Of a stretch of 64,000 nucleotides of DNA, positions 60,763-64,000 are shown one piece after another. Position numbers and translations under genes: made by a program. How positions within the stretch are numbered: position 1 is the first letter of the stretch; each line of letters opens with the position of its first letter. Source of the stretch: Jiangella mangrovi (lineage in GTDB: Bacteria; Actinomycetota; Actinomycetes; Jiangellales; Jiangellaceae); the NCBI RefSeq assembly GCF_014204975.1, contig NZ_JACHMM010000001.1, forward strand, positions 3,100,001 to 3,164,000, read 5' to 3'. Under the pieces are notes generated by a model that searched no databases, had not been told where the DNA came from, and saw only the letters and a list, made by a program, of their open reading frames with translations.

Positions 60763-61824
60763 GTGACGGCGGTACTGACGGCGGGCGTCGTGGGTCTGCT
60801 GGTCTCGATCTTCGGAACTCGAGCGGCCATCTGGGGCCTCGTCCGGCGCGGGTTCGGCCAGCCGATCCGCGACGAGCTGTCGACGAGCCATCAGGTGAAG
60901 CGGGGCACGCCCACCATGGGCGGGGCGGTGATCATCGTGGCCGCGCTGGCCGGCTACGCGATGGCCCACCTGGTCCGCGGTACCGAGCCGACCGCCTCGG
61001 CGATGCTCGTTCTCGGCCTGACGGCCGGGCTCGGTCTGGTCGGCTTCCTCGACGACTACATCAAGATCTTCAAGCAGCGGAGCCTGGGGCTGCGCAGCCG
61101 GGCGAAGATGGCCGGGCAGGTGGTCGTGGCGCTCGCGTTCGCGCTCCTCGCCATCCGGTTCGAGGACGACGGGGGCTTGACCCCGGCCTCACAGGCCGTG
61201 TCGTTCCTGCGCGACACCCCGGTCGTCCTGCCGGCCGCGCTGTTCGTGGTGTGGGCGCTGCTGATCATCTCGGGGACGTCGAACGCGGTGAACCTGACCG
61301 ACGGTCTGGACGGCCTCGCCACCGGCGCGTCGGTCATGGTGTTCGGCGCCTACACGCTGATCGGGATCTGGCAGTTCAACCAGAACTGCCGCACCGCTCC
61401 GGGACCGGCCTGCTACGACGTGCGCGACCCGCTGGATCTCGCAGTGGTGGCGGCCGCCCTGGCCGGCGCGTGCATCGGGTTCCTGTGGTGGAACGCGCAT
61501 CCCGCCAGGATCATCATGGGCGACACCGGAGCGCTCGCGCTCGGCGGAGCGATGGCCGGCCTGGCCATCACCACCCGCACCGAGCTCCTCCTCGTCGTCC
61601 TCGGCGGACTGTTCGCCATCATCACCGTGTCCGTGGTACTGCAGGTCGGCTACTTCAAGCTGACCGGCGGCCGGCGCCTGTTCCGCATGACGCCGCTCCA
61701 CCACCACTTCGAGCTCCTGGGCTGGAGCGAGGTCACCATCGTGATCCGCTTCTGGATCATCGCCGGCGGTTGCGTCGCCGTCGGGCTCAGCATCTTCTAC
61801 GCCCAGTGGGTCGCCTCGGGCTGA
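60763..61824 (+). CDS. mraY: Phospho-N-acetylmuramoyl-pentapeptide transferase, stand-alone copy
   Basis: A 353-residue membrane enzyme with about ten transmembrane segments. It moves phospho-MurNAc-pentapeptide to undecaprenyl phosphate to form lipid [16 protein letters not shown] (Asp97, Asp98), [13 protein letters not shown] (Asp180), [13 protein letters not shown] and the [13 protein letters not shown] loop are all conserved. GTG 60763 gives the usual start; GTG 60757 is possible. In bacteria mraY usually lies in the dcw cluster between murF and murD. Here no cell-wall gene is near, so this is probably an extra copy. Confidence 0.92.
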   Translation: MTAVLTAGVVGLLVSIFGTRAAIWGLVRRGFGQPIRDELSTSHQVKRGTPTMGGAVIIVAALAGYAMAHLVRGTEPTASAMLVLGLTAGLGLVGFLDDYIKIFKQRSLGLRSRAKMAGQVVVALAFALLAIRFEDDGGLTPASQAVSFLRDTPVVLPAALFVVWALLIISGTSNAVNLTDGLDGLATGASVMVFGAYTLIGIWQFNQNCRTAPGPACYDVRDPLDLAVVAAALAGACIGFLWWNAHPARIIMGDTGALALGGAMAGLAITTRTELLLVVLGGLFAIITVSVVLQVGYFKLTGGRRLFRMTPLHHHFELLGWSEVTIVIRFWIIAGGCVAVGLSIFYAQWVASG

Positions 61825-61914
61825 TCGGTCGGCCGGGCGCGTGTCAGGAGGGAGTTCTCCCCGCTATAGCGAGGAAAAGTCCCACCCGACGCCACCAACG
61901 GCCGATTTCACCCA

Positions 61915-63084
61915 CTAGAAGCTGACGGTGCCCTTGAGCAGCTGTCTTGCCATGACCATGCGCTGGATCTGGTTGGTGCCCTCGTAGATCTGGGTGATCT
62001 TCGCGTCGCGCATCATGCGCTCGACGGGGTAGTCGCGGGTGTAGCCGTAGCCGCCGAAGAGCTGCACCGCGTCCGTCGTCACCTGCATGGCGACGTCGGA
62101 GGCGAAGCATTTTGCCGCCGCGCCCAGGAACCCGAGCGAAGACTCGTCACGTTCCGAGGCCGCCGCGGCGCGGTAGACCATCTGACGCGCCGCCTCGGTC
62201 TTCATGGCCATGTCGGCGAGCATGAACTGGACGCCCTGGAAGTCGGCGATGGGGCGGCCGAACTGCTGGCGCTCCTGGACGTAGGCCGTAGCGGCCGCGA
62301 CCGCGCCGGCGGCGATGCCGACGGCCTGGGCGCCGATGGTGACGCGGGTGTGGTCGAGGGTGCGCAGCGCGATCTTCAGGCCCTGCCCGAGGTCGCCCAC
62401 CACGCGGTCGGAAGGGATCCAGCAGCGATCGAACAGCAGCTCGCGCGTGGGGGAGCCCTTGATGCCGAGCTTGCGCTCGGGCGCGCCGAACGAGAATCCC
62501 TCGTCCGTCGACTCGACGACGAAGGCGGTGATGCCGCGTGATCCCGCGGAGGGGTCGGTGACCGCCATGACGGTGTAGTACTGCGAGACCCCGGCGTTGG
62601 TGATCCAGGACTTCTGGCCCGACAGCACCCAGCCGTCGCCGTCGCGGACGGCGCGGGTGGTCATGGATGCGGTGTCGGAGCCGGCCTCGCGCTCGGACAG
62701 GCCGTAGGAGAACATCGCCTGCCCGGCCGCCACCGGCGGCAGGTACTTCTGCAGCACCGACGGCGACGCGGCCAGCAGCAGCGGCATGGTGCCCAGCTTG
62801 TTGACGGCCGGGATGAGCGACGACGAGGCGCAGGCGCGGGCGATCTCTTCGATGACGATGCAGGTGGCCAGGGCGTCGGCGCCGGCGCCGCCGTACTCCT
62901 CGGGGATGTGCGGCGCGTGGAAGTCGGCCGAGCGCAGGGCGTCGTAGGAAGCCTGCGGGAACGTGCCGGTCTCGTCGGCCTCGGCCGCGTGCGGCGCCAC
63001 CTTGTCGGTGCAGAGCTCGCGCACCGCGGAGCGGATCGCCTCGTGCTCGTCGCTGAGCCGGTACAGGTCGAAGTCGGCATCCAT
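61915..63084 (-). CDS. Acyl-CoA dehydrogenase (FadE25-like)
   Basis: A 389-residue flavoprotein that oxidises acyl-Co[19 protein letters not shown] (FAD site), [50 protein letters not shown] and the catalytic Glu in [14 protein letters not shown] are present. In mycobacteria and streptomycetes its close relatives lie next to purE and purK. Here it is 54 kb away from purE. The chain length of the substrate is not evident; short branched acyl-CoA is likely. It is divergent from ugd. Confidence 0.92.
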   Translation of the reverse strand: MDADFDLYRLSDEHEAIRSAVRELCTDKVAPHAAEADETGTFPQASYDALRSADFHAPHIPEEYGGAGADALATCIVIEEIARACASSSLIPAVNKLGTMPLLLAASPSVLQKYLPPVAAGQAMFSYGLSEREAGSDTASMTTRAVRDGDGWVLSGQKSWITNAGVSQYYTVMAVTDPSAGSRGITAFVVESTDEGFSFGAPERKLGIKGSPTRELLFDRCWIPSDRVVGDLGQGLKIALRTLDHTRVTIGAQAVGIAAGAVAAATAYVQERQQFGRPIADFQGVQFMLADMAMKTEAARQMVYRAAAASERDESSLGFLGAAAKCFASDVAMQVTTDAVQLFGGYGYTRDYPVERMMRDAKITQIYEGTNQIQRMVMARQLLKGTVSF

Positions 63085-63138
63085 TCCCCGATGCTACTCG
63101 TCGGTAGCCTGGCCATGGCAAGTGCGCCGTGGCGGGCG

Positions 63139-63189
63139 TCCCACCCGACTTGTAGCCTCGACCCGTCGAACCGGCCACAACGGGTGGGA
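63139..63189. promoter_or_regulatory. Inverted repeat in the ugd/acyl-CoA dehydrogenase gap
   Basis: TCCCACCCG (63139-63147) and CGGGTGGGA (63181-63189) lie in the 112-base gap between divergent starts, the right arm just before the ugd start. TCCCACCCG also occurs at 61876-61889 near the other end of the dehydrogenase gene. It may be a regulator site or a leader hairpin. Confidence 0.4.
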
Positions 63190-63196
63190 TCTGATC

Positions 63197-64000
63197 GTGA
63201 GCTTGCGCATCTCCGTCATCGGCACCGGCTACCTGGGCGCGGTGCACGCCGTCGGCATGGCCGAGCTCGGCTACACCGTCGTCGGCATCGACGTCGACGC
63301 GGACAAGGTGGCCGCGCTCGCCCGGGGCGAGGCCCCGTTCTACGAGCCCGGGCTCGACGAGCTGCTGGCCAAGCACTCCGGCACCGGACGGCTCAGCTTC
63401 ACCACCGACTTCGCCGCGGCCGCCGACGCCGACGTGCACTTCATCTGCGTCGGCACCCCGCAGCGCCGCGACAGCCTGGCCGCCGACATGCGCTACGTCG
63501 AAGGGGCCGTCGACTCGCTGGCCCCGTACCTGACCACCGAGTGCCTCGTCGTCGGCAAGTCGACGGTGCCGGTGGGGACGGCGGCAGCGCTCGCCGACCG
63601 TCTCGCGAAGTCCGCCCCGGTGGGCGCCGGCGCCGAGCTGGCCTGGAACCCGGAGTTCCTGCGCGAGGGGTTCGCCGTCGAGGACACCCTGCACCCCGAC
63701 CGCCTCGTCTTCGGCGTCACGTCCGACGAGGCCGAACGGCGCCTGCGTGAGGTCTACGCGCAGACCATCGCCGATGGCACGCCGGTCATCGTCACCGACC
63801 TGCCGACCGCGGAGCTGGTCAAGGTCTCCGCCAACGCCTTCCTCGCCACGAAGATCTCCTTCATCAACGCCATGGCCGAGATCAGCGAGGTCGCCGGCGC
63901 CGACGTCACCAAGCTCGCCGACGCCATCGGGCACGACGCCCGCATCGGCCGCAAGTTCCTCAACGCCGGCATCGGCTTCGGCGGCGGCTGCCTCCCCAAG
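63197..64000 (+). CDS. ugd: UDP-glucose 6-dehydrogenase, 5' part
   Basis: The frame stays open to the window end; 268 residues are visible of about 430. It oxidises UDP-glucose to UDP-glucuronate for surface glycans. The NAD loop RISVIGTGYLGAVHAVGMAE, VHFICVGTPQ, STVPVGTAA, ELAWNPEFLREGFAVED and KVSANAFLATKISFINAMAE are family motifs. The last codons give GGGCLPK, with the catalytic Cys265, so the substrate site is reached. GTG 63197 is the start. In streptomycetes this gene also sits close to the acyl-CoA dehydrogenase and purE region. Confidence 0.93.
   Translation, partial: MSLRISVIGTGYLGAVHAVGMAELGYTVVGIDVDADKVAALARGEAPFYEPGLDELLAKHSGTGRLSFTTDFAAAADADVHFICVGTPQRRDSLAADMRYVEGAVDSLAPYLTTECLVVGKSTVPVGTAAALADRLAKSAPVGAGAELAWNPEFLREGFAVEDTLHPDRLVFGVTSDEAERRLREVYAQTIADGTPVIVTDLPTAELVKVSANAFLATKISFINAMAEISEVAGADVTKLADAIGHDARIGRKFLNAGIGFGGGCLPK

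Overview
The window comes from the chromosome of a very GC-rich actinomycete. By eye the DNA is around 70% G+C, codon third positions are almost all G or C, GTG starts are common, and many genes overlap by GTGA or ATGA. The left end (birA, a PH-domain protein, gtrA, purK, purE) and the right end (acyl-CoA dehydrogenase, UDP-glucose dehydrogenase) match gene neighbourhoods known from mycobacteria and streptomycetes. The genus cannot be fixed from this stretch; a Jiangella-like actinomycete is a weak guess. I saw no tRNA, rRNA, CRISPR array, phage gene or integrase.

Layout. 1-7.5 kb is a housekeeping block: biotin ligase (cut by the window edge), PH-domain membrane protein, adenylyl cyclase, Nudix hydrolase, sugar nucleotidyltransferase, methylglutaconyl-CoA hydratase plus HMG-CoA lyase (end of leucine degradation), GtrA, PurK and PurE. 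7.5-10.2 kb has hairpin-forming repeats, a lone AbiEi/DUF559-like protein and a RIO kinase. 10.2-16.2 kb has a very large secreted subtilase with a divergent TrmB-type regulator, and a CoA-binding protein. 16.3-22.7 kb is a tightly coupled five-gene operon on the minus strand: a putative kleisin, two small winged-helix-like proteins, a 1016-residue SMC-like ATPase and a prolyl aminopeptidase. This is the best candidate for an under-described system. 22.8-32.8 kb has an SDR, a ROK repressor, and an ABC sugar-uptake operon with a cytosolic GH3 enzyme. The repressor and the operon are separated by a 3.2-kb island with an IS110 and an IS5-type element, flanked by inverted copies of structured repeats.

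32.8-46.3 kb has a CocE/NonD hydrolase, a UbiA prenyltransferase, and a divergent GntR-controlled catabolic locus: hydroxypyruvate isomerase and tartronate-semialdehyde reductase on one side; a second sugar ABC transporter, a TIM-barrel protein of unknown role and an enolase-superfamily dehydratase on the other. Near-identical operators sit at the same place in both promoters, which suggests one regulon for a sugar-acid-like substrate. A secreted GH5-like enzyme and a decayed toxin-antitoxin pair follow. 46.4-61.8 kb has several regulator-target pairs with clear palindromic operators (MarR/ABC exporter, MerR/old yellow enzyme, TetR/NTF2-like), more secreted glycosidase-like proteins (a second GH5-like enzyme, a sialidase, a truncated sialidase, a five-blade propeller protein), and an orphan MraY.

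61.9-64 kb returns to conserved genes: an acyl-CoA dehydrogenase that in many actinobacteria lies beside purE, and UDP-glucose dehydrogenase (cut by the window edge). The roughly 54 kb between purE and this dehydrogenase therefore looks like accessory DNA accumulated at one spot in an otherwise conserved neighbourhood.
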